Below, in pieces: positions 16,672 to 22,833 of a DNA stretch of 34,744 nt. Position 1 is the stretch's first letter. Every line of letters starts with the position of its first letter. The notes under the pieces are model-generated. The model ran no database searches. It saw only the letters and a program-made list of their open reading frames with translations, and was not told where the DNA came from. A program made the position numbers and the translations under genes. Origin of the DNA: Cloacimonetes bacterium UBA5210 (GTDB lineage Bacteria > Cloacimonadota > Cloacimonadia > Cloacimonadales > Cloacimonadaceae); the NCBI GenBank assembly GCA_002412625.1, contig DHVK01000035.1:1-34744 (forward strand), read 5' to 3'.

Positions 16672-17553
16672 ATGGCACTGCTTTCTGAGGAACACCTTGC
16701 CCAGCTCAGCCGCTTGCAATTGAGCGCCAGCCAGATCGTGGAAGGCTTCCTGATCGGCCTGCACAAATCCCCGTATCACGGTTTCAGTGTGGAATTTGCC
16801 GATCACCGCCAATATAACCCCGGGGAATCGCTCAAAAATGTGGATTGGAAGATCGTGGCGCGCACCGGGCGTTACTATGTAAAGCGTTATGAAGAGGAGA
16901 CCAACCTCCGCTGTCACATCCTTTTAGACCATAGCAGATCAATGTTTTACAGCTCTTCCGGAACCACCAAGATCGAGTATGCCAAGCGCCTTGCCGCAGC
17001 CCTGGCCTGGCTGATGATCGCCCAAAAAGACGCCGCCGGGCTTTATACCTTCAACCACCAGATCACCGGCATCCTGGCCCCAAAAGCCTTCCGGAGTTAT
17101 ACCGCGCAGATCTTCGCGCAATTGGTGAAGCTGGAGGCTGGCGACACCACAGATATCCTCAGCCCCCTGCACCAGATCGCCGAAAGCATCAAAAAGCGCA
17201 GCCTGGTGATCCTGATCTCGGACCTTATGGACGACCCCGAAAAGATCCTCCAGGCCTTCAAACACTTCCGTAACCATCGCCATGAATTGCTCGTCTTTCA
17301 CATCTTTGACCCCCAGGAACAAGAACTGAACTTCAAGCGCGAAACCGAGTTTATCGATAGCGAAAGCGGAGAAAAGATCACCGTCAATCCCTGGCAGATT
17401 CGCGAAGAATACCAAAATCTGTATGGTGACTTTTACCAAAAGCTCAAGGAATCCTGCCACCAAATCGAAGTGGAGTACAACCCGGTGTCCACTTCAGAAG
17501 ATGTAGGAGACCTACTCCTCAAATATCTGAGCAAACGAAAAAAAGGACTCTGA
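16672..17553 (+). CDS. DUF58 domain-containing protein (vWA-like)
   Basis: This 293-aa protein opens with LSRLQLSASQIVEGFLIGLHKSPYHGFSVEFADHRQYNPGE, followed by DWKIVARTGRYYVKRYEEE and CHILLDHSRSMFY. These are the hallmark phrases of DUF58, with a MIDAS-like D-x-S-x-S (DHSRS) of a degenerate von Willebrand A fold. DUF58 proteins usually pair with a MoxR-type AAA ATPase and membrane vWA proteins (BatA/B). None of these is present here, so the partner would be encoded elsewhere. It starts directly after the DUF3098 stop and shares one base with the fumarase alpha start (TGATG), so it belongs to a compact operon. Confidence 0.88.
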   Translation: MALLSEEHLAQLSRLQLSASQIVEGFLIGLHKSPYHGFSVEFADHRQYNPGESLKNVDWKIVARTGRYYVKRYEEETNLRCHILLDHSRSMFYSSSGTTKIEYAKRLAAALAWLMIAQKDAAGLYTFNHQITGILAPKAFRSYTAQIFAQLVKLEAGDTTDILSPLHQIAESIKKRSLVILISDLMDDPEKILQAFKHFRNHRHELLVFHIFDPQEQELNFKRETEFIDSESGEKITVNPWQIREEYQNLYGDFYQKLKESCHQIEVEYNPVSTSEDVGDLLLKYLSKRKKGL

Positions 17554-18410
17554 TGCGCCTCATCAACCCCGACGCAATCCATCAAACCGTAATTTCTGCA
17601 ATCAATTATATCACTTACCATCCAGATCCCGAGCTCACCCCCATCCTGGAAAGGGCTTTGCAAAATGAAGACCAGGAAATCCCCCGCGATGTGATCCGCA
17701 CGATTCTGGATAATCACCGGCTATCCCCGGAAATCCGCATCCCCCTCTGTCAAGACACCGGAACCACCGTCGTTTTTGCCGAACTGGGCTGTGCTGTGCA
17801 ATTGGAAGAGCCTTTGGAGATCAGTATCTCCCGGGCTGTCGCCGCTGCTCAACGCGCGCTGCCTTTGCGCGCCAGCATGGTGAGCGACCCCCTCTTTTCC
17901 CGGACAAACACCTTGGACAATAGCCCCGCGATCGTGCATTTGAAGATCGTGGAAGGCGATCGTTTGAAGCTGATCATCGGACAGAAAGGTGGCGGAGCCG
18001 AGAATATGAGCTTTTTGAGGATGTTTAACCCCACAGTGGGCATGGATGAATTGATCGACTACATCGCGCAAGCCGTAGTCGCTGCCGGCTCCCGCCCCTG
18101 TCCCCCGCTGATCCTGGGCATCGGCATCGGGGGAAACTTCGAGACAGCCCCGCTTTTGGCGAAACGAGCCTTGTTCGAGCCTCTGGGCAGAGCGCATCCC
18201 AATCCAAAATATCAGGATGTGGAGCGCCGAATCTTAGAGAAAGTGAATGCCGAGGGCTGCGGAGTGCAAGGTTTTGGGGGCAAGAACACCGTTTTGGCGG
18301 TGCATATCCTGGAAGCACCTTGTCATATCGCCTCTTTACCGCTTGCGGTGAATGTGGAGTGCCACGCGCATCGTCACATTGAACTGGAGGTTTCACGTGA
18401 AACAGATTAA
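17553..18410 (+). CDS. Class I fumarate hydratase (or L-tartrate dehydratase-type), alpha subunit
   Basis: This 285-aa protein corresponds to the N-terminal, iron-sulfur half of class I fumarases. Three cysteines in the expected contexts can bind the [4Fe-4S] cluster: C66 in PLCQDTGT, C183 in RPCPP just before LGIGIGG, and C270 in VECHAHRH. GQKGGGAENMS is another conserved patch. The two-subunit form is typical of anaerobes, and the oxygen-labile cluster fits that lifestyle. The reaction is reversible hydration of fumarate to malate. Tartrate dehydratase is a close alternative that sequence reading cannot exclude. The 3' end overlaps the beta-subunit start and a parS-like site. Confidence 0.88.
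   Translation: MRLINPDAIHQTVISAINYITYHPDPELTPILERALQNEDQEIPRDVIRTILDNHRLSPEIRIPLCQDTGTTVVFAELGCAVQLEEPLEISISRAVAAAQRALPLRASMVSDPLFSRTNTLDNSPAIVHLKIVEGDRLKLIIGQKGGGAENMSFLRMFNPTVGMDELIDYIAQAVVAAGSRPCPPLILGIGIGGNFETAPLLAKRALFEPLGRAHPNPKYQDVERRILEKVNAEGCGVQGFGGKNTVLAVHILEAPCHIASLPLAVNVECHAHRHIELEVSRETD
18389..18404. other. parS-like centromere site 1
   Basis: GGTTTCACGTGAAACA matches the widely conserved ParB-binding parS consensus TGTTTCACGTGAAACA at 15 of 16 positions; only the first base differs. The central 14 nt are a perfect palindrome. It covers the GTG start codon and touches the Shine-Dalgarno of the fumarase beta gene. Confidence 0.75.
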
Positions 18411-18900
18411 ATTGCAGCTCCCCTATATCGCTTCTGCTTGCCCTGTTCTTGCAGCAGGAGATAAAGTACTCTTGTCTGGAATAATCTACACTGCCCGCGA
18501 TCAAGCTCATAAACGTCTGCTTGATCTGATTCGCCGGGGCGAGCCTATGCCTTTTGATCTTTCCCAAACCGCGCTGTTCTATTGCGGACCCAGTCCGGCA
18601 GCTCCGGGACAGATCTGCGGAGCGGTGGGACCCACCACCAGCTATCGCATGGATTCTTATGTGTCGGCTATGCTCGAAGCGGGTTTGCGGGTTATGATTG
18701 GCAAAGGTAACCGCAATCCGGACACCGAAGCCCTGATTCACCAGTCCGGAGCTTTGTATCTGATTGCCATTGGCGGAGTATCCGCGGTGCTGAGTCAGCA
18801 TATTGTTTCATGTGAAACATTCCTGTGGCCGGAGCTTGGTGCGGAAGCGGTTTATCGTATGTATATTGAAGAGCTACCTTGTTATGTGGGTGTAGTTTAG
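18397..18900 (+). CDS. Class I fumarate hydratase (or tartrate dehydratase-type), beta subunit
   Basis: This 168-aa protein is the C-terminal half of class I fumarases: IIYTARDQAHKRLLDL, YCGPSPA, GAVGPTTSYRMDSY and MIGKGNR are all conserved active-site segments. The start is GTG at 18397 with GGAGG at 18386-18390. It overlaps the alpha stop by 14 nt, so the subunits are probably translationally coupled. The GTG lies inside a near-perfect parS palindrome (18389-18404). A second parS-like palindrome lies in the coding sequence at 18804-18819. No terminator is visible after the stop. Confidence 0.87.
   Translation: MKQIKLQLPYIASACPVLAAGDKVLLSGIIYTARDQAHKRLLDLIRRGEPMPFDLSQTALFYCGPSPAAPGQICGAVGPTTSYRMDSYVSAMLEAGLRVMIGKGNRNPDTEALIHQSGALYLIAIGGVSAVLSQHIVSCETFLWPELGAEAVYRMYIEELPCYVGVV
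18804..18819. other. parS-like centromere site 2
   Basis: TGTTTCATGTGAAACA matches the parS consensus at 15 of 16 positions; the difference is C to T in the centre. It lies inside the fumarase beta coding sequence, 415 nt from site 1. Confidence 0.7.
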
Positions 18901-19005
18901 GATACTTTTCCCGGGTTTGCTTGGCTGGATCCAGAGTTTTGCTTGTAGAGAATATTCTTACTATTTTCCGGTTTCCCTCTTGATGAAAGAGATTTGTTTG
19001 ATTTC

Positions 19006-19147
19006 TGCGGAAATATCGCGCTAAAGGTAGCTGGGTGCCGTTTTTGTTTCGAGCTGGGGATTGTTTTTGTTTCGAGTTGGGTGCTAGCTGACAGAATAAC
19101 GGCTCAGAGAGACGTGTTCCGGTTGGATCTCGTTTCTCCCGAAACGT
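19006..19147 (+). repeat. Dispersed intergenic repeat R, copy R1
   Basis: It shares the string order TGCGG.., GTAGYTGGGTGC, GTTTTTGTTTCGRGYTGGG, CTGACAGAA, CTCAGAGAGACGTGTTCCG and CTCGTTTCTCCCGAAACGT with the copy at 34625-34744. R1 contains an internal duplication of GTTTTTGTTTCGAG. The end forms a perfect hairpin CGTTTC-TCCC-GAAACG. Confidence 0.7.
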
Positions 19148-19201
19148 ATTTCTGTCGAATACCCGCCAAAGACCATTTTGCGGAGGATTCATGCTAACGG
19201 C

Positions 19202-19271
19202 TGTGGAGTTCATGCCCCTTTCTCGCGTATGTTTCTGTCTATCATTTATTAAGGGGCTTGGACTTCACACA
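19202..19271 (+). repeat. Long inverted repeat element H, copy H1
   Basis: The left arm (19202-19220), TGTGGAGTTCA then CCCCTT, pairs with the right arm (19251-19271), AAGGGG then TGGACTTCACACA. The loop contains CTGTCTAT and ATTAA. A second copy at 34514-34583 keeps the outer arms and loop words but has a different inner stem. Confidence 0.65.
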
Positions 19272-19297
19272 GCAAGATGGCTGGATTTCTATTTTAT

Positions 19298-19392
19298 TGC
19301 GCAGATATCGAGCTAAATGTAGTTGGGTGCTTTCTGACAGAAAAACGTCTCAGAGAGGCGTGTTCCGGTGAGGCTCAGAGAGACGTGTTCCG
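19298..19392 (+). repeat. Dispersed intergenic repeat R, copy R2
   Basis: It aligns with R1 from GATATCGAGCTAAATGTAGTTGGGTGC through CTGACAGAAAAACG to GCGTGTTCCG. It lacks the GTTTTTGTTTCG segment and the final CGTTTC hairpin. The CTCAGAGAGRCGTGTTCCG portion is present twice. Confidence 0.65.
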
Positions 19393-19532
19393 TTAAACGC
19401 CTCAAGCCTGCGCAAAACCCGGTCCATAATCTTTTTTCTATCTTTTTCTCAAGCTCAGATTAGCTCGTATTCCTCTCATCCTCAAAGCTTTATCTCAGCA
19501 CGAAATTAAGACAAACCCGGCACGATTCAACA

Positions 19533-19576
19533 TTTGTCCAGTCGCTGTCCACTACATATAGAGTAGGGGAAGGAAA
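19533..19576 (+). promoter_or_regulatory. TGGACA element copy C (inverted); possible promoter of the 19618 gene
   Basis: On the plus strand TGTCCA occurs at 19535-19540 and 19546-19551, the inverse of TGGACA-N5-TGGACA. Read forward, TTGTCC (19534-19539) lies 17 nt before TATAGA (19557-19562), a promoter-like arrangement directed at the gene pair at 19618. Downstream GTAGGGGAAGGAAATCC resembles the matching part of copy B. The hexamers are only partial matches to consensus. Confidence 0.5.
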
Positions 19577-19617
19577 TCCTAGCGGATAAAACAAACCTCC
19601 CTGAAAGGAGAGAGAAG

Positions 19618-19770
19618 ATGAAATTCTCGATGAACACATTCAGGACAGAACAAAAGGCGATCAGCATTGTGAGCAGATATGTGCAAAGCTTGCAAATGTG
19701 TAACTGGCGGACGGTGATCAAACGCTGCGCTACTGCCGCAACAAAGCAGGTGCGGAGGGAATCCAGATGA
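19618..19770 (+). CDS. Small basic protein of unknown function (50 aa)
   Basis: This 50-codon frame encodes a basic, Cys-containing protein with no recognised family: MKFSMNTFRTEQKAISIVSR at the start and KQVRRESR at the end. AAAGGAG at 19604-19610 stands 7 nt before the ATG, a strong ribosome binding site. The stop overlaps the start of the next gene as ATGA (19767-19770), the usual sign of translational coupling. A promoter-like element lies about 55 nt upstream. It could be a true small protein or a leader peptide that delivers ribosomes to the next gene. Confidence 0.55.
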   Translation: MKFSMNTFRTEQKAISIVSRYVQSLQMCNWRTVIKRCATAATKQVRRESR

Positions 19771-20204
19771 AGGTGAAATTCAAAAACCTGCTAATGGGCT
19801 ATACCGGAAAGACAGATGACAGCGTGATCTATTTCAGCCCAAAACGTAGCCGCTACATCATTCGCAAACCGCCCACCTTCCATGAAGGAGAGCACCACAG
19901 GGCCTTCGCGCAAATTCAGAAGCAGATTTTCGGGCTTGAGCCCAGTGCCGAATATCGGCAGGATCTGCGGGATTATCTGCGCTTATACAATGAGTTACCG
20001 GGCTACAAAGAGCGCCCGGTGCTCGCCTGGAACCTGATGTATGTGAAAATGCTGTGGAATATGCACTACATCATGGGGGTGGATCTCAGCACCATCAATC
20101 GGTCTTTGGCGCTGGAATTGCCCTGCCGCTGCGTATCAGACGCGGTGGAGGCAGGAATGCTGCCCCGAGTGAAAGGATATCAAGGATTCACAGCCTTGAT
20201 CTGA
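19767..20204 (+). CDS. Conserved-looking protein of unknown function (145 aa)
   Basis: This 145-aa protein has no family I recognise. The N-terminus is basic (MKVKFKNLLMGYTGKTDDSV, then SPKRSRYIIRKPP). The middle is charged and helical (HHRAFAQIQKQIF, AEYRQDLRDYLRLYNEL), and the C-terminal third is hydrophobic and Cys-containing (LWNMHYIMGVDLSTINRSL, LPCRCVSD). No signal peptide or membrane helix is clear. It is coupled to the 50-aa gene by a 4-nt overlap. The pair sits alone between a repeat cluster and the convergent purE operon, so context says little. An acquired or repeat-associated unit is possible, but no transposase is nearby. Confidence 0.65.
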   Translation: MKVKFKNLLMGYTGKTDDSVIYFSPKRSRYIIRKPPTFHEGEHHRAFAQIQKQIFGLEPSAEYRQDLRDYLRLYNELPGYKERPVLAWNLMYVKMLWNMHYIMGVDLSTINRSLALELPCRCVSDAVEAGMLPRVKGYQGFTALI

Positions 20205-20218
20205 TGCTACACAGTGAT

Positions 20219-20247
20219 GGGCGGGATGGTTCAATGCTGTCCCGCCA
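20219..20247. terminator. Hairpin between convergent genes, possible bidirectional terminator
   Basis: GGCGGGA (20220-20226) pairs with TCCCGCC (20240-20246) around a 13-nt loop. It sits between the stop of the 145-aa gene and the convergent purE stop. Neither side has a T-run, so intrinsic termination is uncertain. Confidence 0.35.
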
Positions 20248-20335
20248 AATTGTCTATCTTAAGCTTAATGTTCTGAATACCATTGATGATCAGGCCTTGA
20301 TGCAGCCCGAACACGCCGGAACCAAGAACAGCTGC

Positions 20336-20785
20336 CTAGCCCTTCAAACTGTCCTTGTATTCCCGATATTTCAGTTTCAGGGCGCCATCTTCCAGGGCCA
20401 GGATTTGCACTGCCAGCAAGGCAGCGTTTTTCGCACCGTTGATAGCCACGCAAGCGACCGGTACTCCGGGAGGCAGCTGCGCGATGGAATAGAGCGCATC
20501 CATGCCGCCCAAAGCCCCGGATTGGATCGGAACCCCGATCACGGGCAGGGTGGAATGAGAAGCGATCACACCGGGCAAATGCGCAGCCATGCCGGCGCAG
20601 GCGATAATCACGCCAAAGCCGTCATTTTCGGCATTTTTGGCCAGCATTGCGGTGTTATCGGGGTTGCGGTGGGCACTGGAGATATGGAAATCGTGTTCCA
20701 CACCAAAGTCGTTCAAAACAGCGCTGATGGGTTTGCAGATTTCCAGATCGCTCTTACTGCCGAGGATGATGCGGACTTTCTTCAT
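20336..20785 (-). CDS. purE: 5-(carboxyamino)imidazole ribonucleotide mutase
   Basis: This is a 149-aa protein of the usual class I PurE length. GSKSD (9-13) binds the phosphate. SAHRNP (37-42; SAHRTP in most members) carries the catalytic His39. CAGMAAHLPGV (63-73) and GVPIQSGALGGMDALYSIAQLPPGVPVA are family signatures. It rearranges N5-CAIR to CAIR in purine synthesis in the cytoplasm. Its ATG overlaps the stop of the upstream HTH-EIIA gene by 4 nt (ATGA), so the two are coupled. No purK is adjacent. Confidence 0.95.
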   Translation of the reverse strand: MKKVRIILGSKSDLEICKPISAVLNDFGVEHDFHISSAHRNPDNTAMLAKNAENDGFGVIIACAGMAAHLPGVIASHSTLPVIGVPIQSGALGGMDALYSIAQLPPGVPVACVAINGAKNAALLAVQILALEDGALKLKYREYKDSLKG

Positions 20786-21456
20786 GAGTTATTCTCTTCC
20801 ATGGTTGCGGTTAGGGCTTTGTGAATATCTTCAGCGTCAGTGGCGGAGAGGAAGCTTTCCAGAGCTCCGGAGTTCATAATCAGTTTGGAGATGTAGGACA
20901 AGCTGAAGAGATGCTGTTTGTCGTTGTGCAAGAGCAACATAAAGAAGATCTTGACGGGTTTGTTGTCCGGAGCGTCAAAATCCACACCTTCGTCAGAGCG
21001 TCCAAAGAGAATGCTTGGCGCTTTGATCTTGGAGGGGTGAAGGTGACGGGGGTGGAGCAAGGCCACACCACTTCCGATGGCGGTGGAGATCAGTTCTTCA
21101 CGAGCCACGACCACTTCATAGAGCCAGCGTGAATCGCGCACCAGCTTCAGGTCTTTGGCGTGTTCGCTGAGAATTCGGATGGCATCATACTTGTTTTCGG
21201 CGTGAAAATCAAGAAAGATGTTTTCGGGGCGCATATACTCTTCAAAGTGGCAGATAACTCTTTTCAGAGCGAGCATTTTCTCGTCATCTTCATTGAGGTT
21301 TTCCAGCCATTCATTCAGAGAGTCTTCATCGATCTTCTCGTTCTTGCCCACCATTTTGGTTTCAAAGATTTTACTGTTGATCATTTCCTGGATCACGCGA
21401 TCGGAAACTTTCAGTTTCTTAGCGGCTTCGGCTTTCGAAATGTACTTCTTAGCCAT
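20782..21456 (-). CDS. HTH (excisionase-type) plus PTS EIIA-2 domain protein
   Basis: This 224-aa protein has two parts. Residues about 4-52 (YISKAEAAKKLKVSDRVIQEMINSKIFETKMVGKNEKIDEDSLNEWL) form a MerR/excisionase-like winged helix of the DNA-binding type. Residues about 78-220 match the PTS EIIA type 2 (fructose/nitrogen) fold, with VVAREELISTAIGSGVALLHPRH giving the expected phospho-acceptor as H135. The usual 'IPH' reads 'LLH'. No EIIB, EIIC, HPr or EI gene is in the window, so a regulatory rather than transport role is inferred. The gene has AGGAGG 5-6 nt before its ATG and overlaps purE. Confidence 0.78.
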   Translation of the reverse strand: MAKKYISKAEAAKKLKVSDRVIQEMINSKIFETKMVGKNEKIDEDSLNEWLENLNEDDEKMLALKRVICHFEEYMRPENIFLDFHAENKYDAIRILSEHAKDLKLVRDSRWLYEVVVAREELISTAIGSGVALLHPRHLHPSKIKAPSILFGRSDEGVDFDAPDNKPVKIFFMLLLHNDKQHLFSLSYISKLIMNSGALESFLSATDAEDIHKALTATMEENNS

Positions 21457-21553
21457 GGCTTACCTCCTGTATTTGTAAGCTAATTTTAGATATTTCTGCT
21501 TTGTTGCAAGGTTTAACTTGACAAGGATACGAGAATTTTTTGGATATGGCATA

Positions 21554-22054
21554 ATGGTCAAGAGATTTATTTTCATCATCATGATATTGGCGCTGCTTGG
21601 TGGCTGCTACTACTCCGTTTATTCAAATGCTTATCCGCATTTGAAAAAAATTCGGATCGATCCGTTTGAGAACAATACGGCGGAATTTGCCCTTGCGGAT
21701 AACGCGCTCAACGAGCTATCGTTATCGGTACGAAATGATGGCCGCTTAAAATTGGTCACCCAGGATCCGGATTGCTCTCTGGAAGGCAGCATAACATCTT
21801 TCGAAGAAAAGATTTATAGCTACGATGCCGCCAATATGGTGCAGGATTATCAGATTTCCCTGGTACTACATGTGGTTTTCACCGATCTGGTGAAGAACGA
21901 AGTTATATTTGAAAACACGGCTCTTCGCGTGAGCGAAACCTACAAAGTGGCGGAAGGCAGTACAGCCCGATTCACAAGCAAAGAGGAAGCACTTGGTGAA
22001 ATCTTCACAAACATCTTCAAAACAGTTATCCAAACCAGCCTCGAAGCCTGGTAA
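21554..22054 (+). CDS. LptE-like outer-membrane lipoprotein
   Basis: This gene encodes about 166 aa. A lipoprotein signal ends in LALLGGC with Cys18, followed by YYSVYSNAYPHLKKIRIDPFENNTAEFALADNALNEL and LEGSITSFEEKIYSYD, the pattern of LptE. LptE plugs the LptD barrel for lipopolysaccharide insertion at the outer membrane. The length matches the Bacteroidota/Cloacimonadota type. The start is ambiguous: ATG 21554 gives a compact signal peptide but has a poor SD, while an in-frame TTG at 21518 has AAGG upstream but a long N-region. The 3' end overlaps the pseudouridine synthase gene by about 59 nt. No lptD is in the window. Confidence 0.72.
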   Translation: MVKRFIFIIMILALLGGCYYSVYSNAYPHLKKIRIDPFENNTAEFALADNALNELSLSVRNDGRLKLVTQDPDCSLEGSITSFEEKIYSYDAANMVQDYQISLVLHVVFTDLVKNEVIFENTALRVSETYKVAEGSTARFTSKEEALGEIFTNIFKTVIQTSLEAW

Positions 22055-22814
22055 AAGTATCCGGCTAAACCGTTTTTTGGCGGACTGCGGACTGGGTAGC
22101 CGCCGCAAGGTGGAAAGCCTGATCACAGACGGCGCAATCTCCATCAACGGAGAAGTGTGCCGGGATCTGGCCCAAACCGTGGATCCCGAACAGGACCGCG
22201 TGGTTCATGCCGGAAAAGAGCTAAAGGCGAATAGCGACAAGCTCTACATCATCCTAAACAAACCCATGGGCTATGTGGTCTCCCAAAAAGACGAATATAG
22301 CCGCAAGACGGTCTATGACTTGCTTCCGGAACAATTTGCCAGCATGCCCTATGCCGGAAGGCTGGATAAAAACAGCGAAGGGCTCTTGCTCTTCACCAAT
22401 GATGGCGAGCTGATCAAACGGCTCACCCACCCCAGCCACAAGGTGGAAAAAGTTTACCGGGTGTGGGTGGAGCCCAAACTGCGCCGCAGCGCGATTTTAT
22501 CCCTGCGCGACGGAGTGGAGATCGAAGGCGGCAAGACGCAAAGCGCCAAGGTCTATGTGAAAAGCGAAAGCGAAGAATCCATGCTGCTCAAGCTGGTGAT
22601 CACCGAAGGCCGCAAACGGCAGATCCGCCATATGATCGAAGCGGTGGGCGGCAAGGTCAAAAGCTTGCGCCGCGTACAATTTGGCCCGATCATTCTGGGC
22701 GATCTTCCCCCGGGCAGATGGCGTCCGCTCTTGCTCCCGGAAATCCGGGCGCTGATCAAAGCCGGACGAGAAGTTAAACCCGGCGCCAAAAGACATGTTT
22801 CCAAAACAAGCTAA
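21996..22814 (+). CDS. RsuA/RluB-family 16S/23S rRNA pseudouridine synthase
   Basis: This gene encodes about 272 aa. A Ser/Lys-rich leader is followed by an S4 RNA-binding domain (about 22-68: IRLNRFLADCGLGSRRKVESLITDG) and the catalytic domain with GRLDKNSEGLLLFTNDGEL, whose Asp124 is the universal nucleophile. KVYRVWVEPK and ITEGRKRQIRHM are further RsuA/RluB signatures. It isomerises a uridine in rRNA; the target position is unknown. The start is GTG 21996 (AGAGGA about 8 nt upstream), or TTG 21993. Both lie inside the upstream lipoprotein gene, an unusually long overlap of about 59 nt. No ATG is available before the S4 domain. Confidence 0.85.
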   Translation: MKSSQTSSKQLSKPASKPGKSIRLNRFLADCGLGSRRKVESLITDGAISINGEVCRDLAQTVDPEQDRVVHAGKELKANSDKLYIILNKPMGYVVSQKDEYSRKTVYDLLPEQFASMPYAGRLDKNSEGLLLFTNDGELIKRLTHPSHKVEKVYRVWVEPKLRRSAILSLRDGVEIEGGKTQSAKVYVKSESEESMLLKLVITEGRKRQIRHMIEAVGGKVKSLRRVQFGPIILGDLPPGRWRPLLLPEIRALIKAGREVKPGAKRHVSKTS

Positions 22815-22833
22815 TGCATTATAAGGATATTTC

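Larger units (their letters stand above)
18901..19617. other. Repeat-rich gene-free region
   Basis: About 717 nt filled by intergenic repeats: R1 (19006-19147), hairpin H1 (19202-19271), R2 (19298-19392) and copy C of the TGGACA element (19533-19576). A 67-codon frame at 18994-19197 runs through R1 and is not credible. No terminator is visible for the fumarase operon. The right end carries the RBS of the small gene at 19618. Confidence 0.65.

Noticed and set aside
18994..19197. 67-codon frame in the repeat region
   Set aside because: It runs through repeat R1, which appears elsewhere without a conserved frame.
21518..21523. TTGACA before the LptE-like gene as a promoter
   Set aside because: No acceptable -10 lies 16-18 nt downstream, and the predicted start would leave almost no leader.
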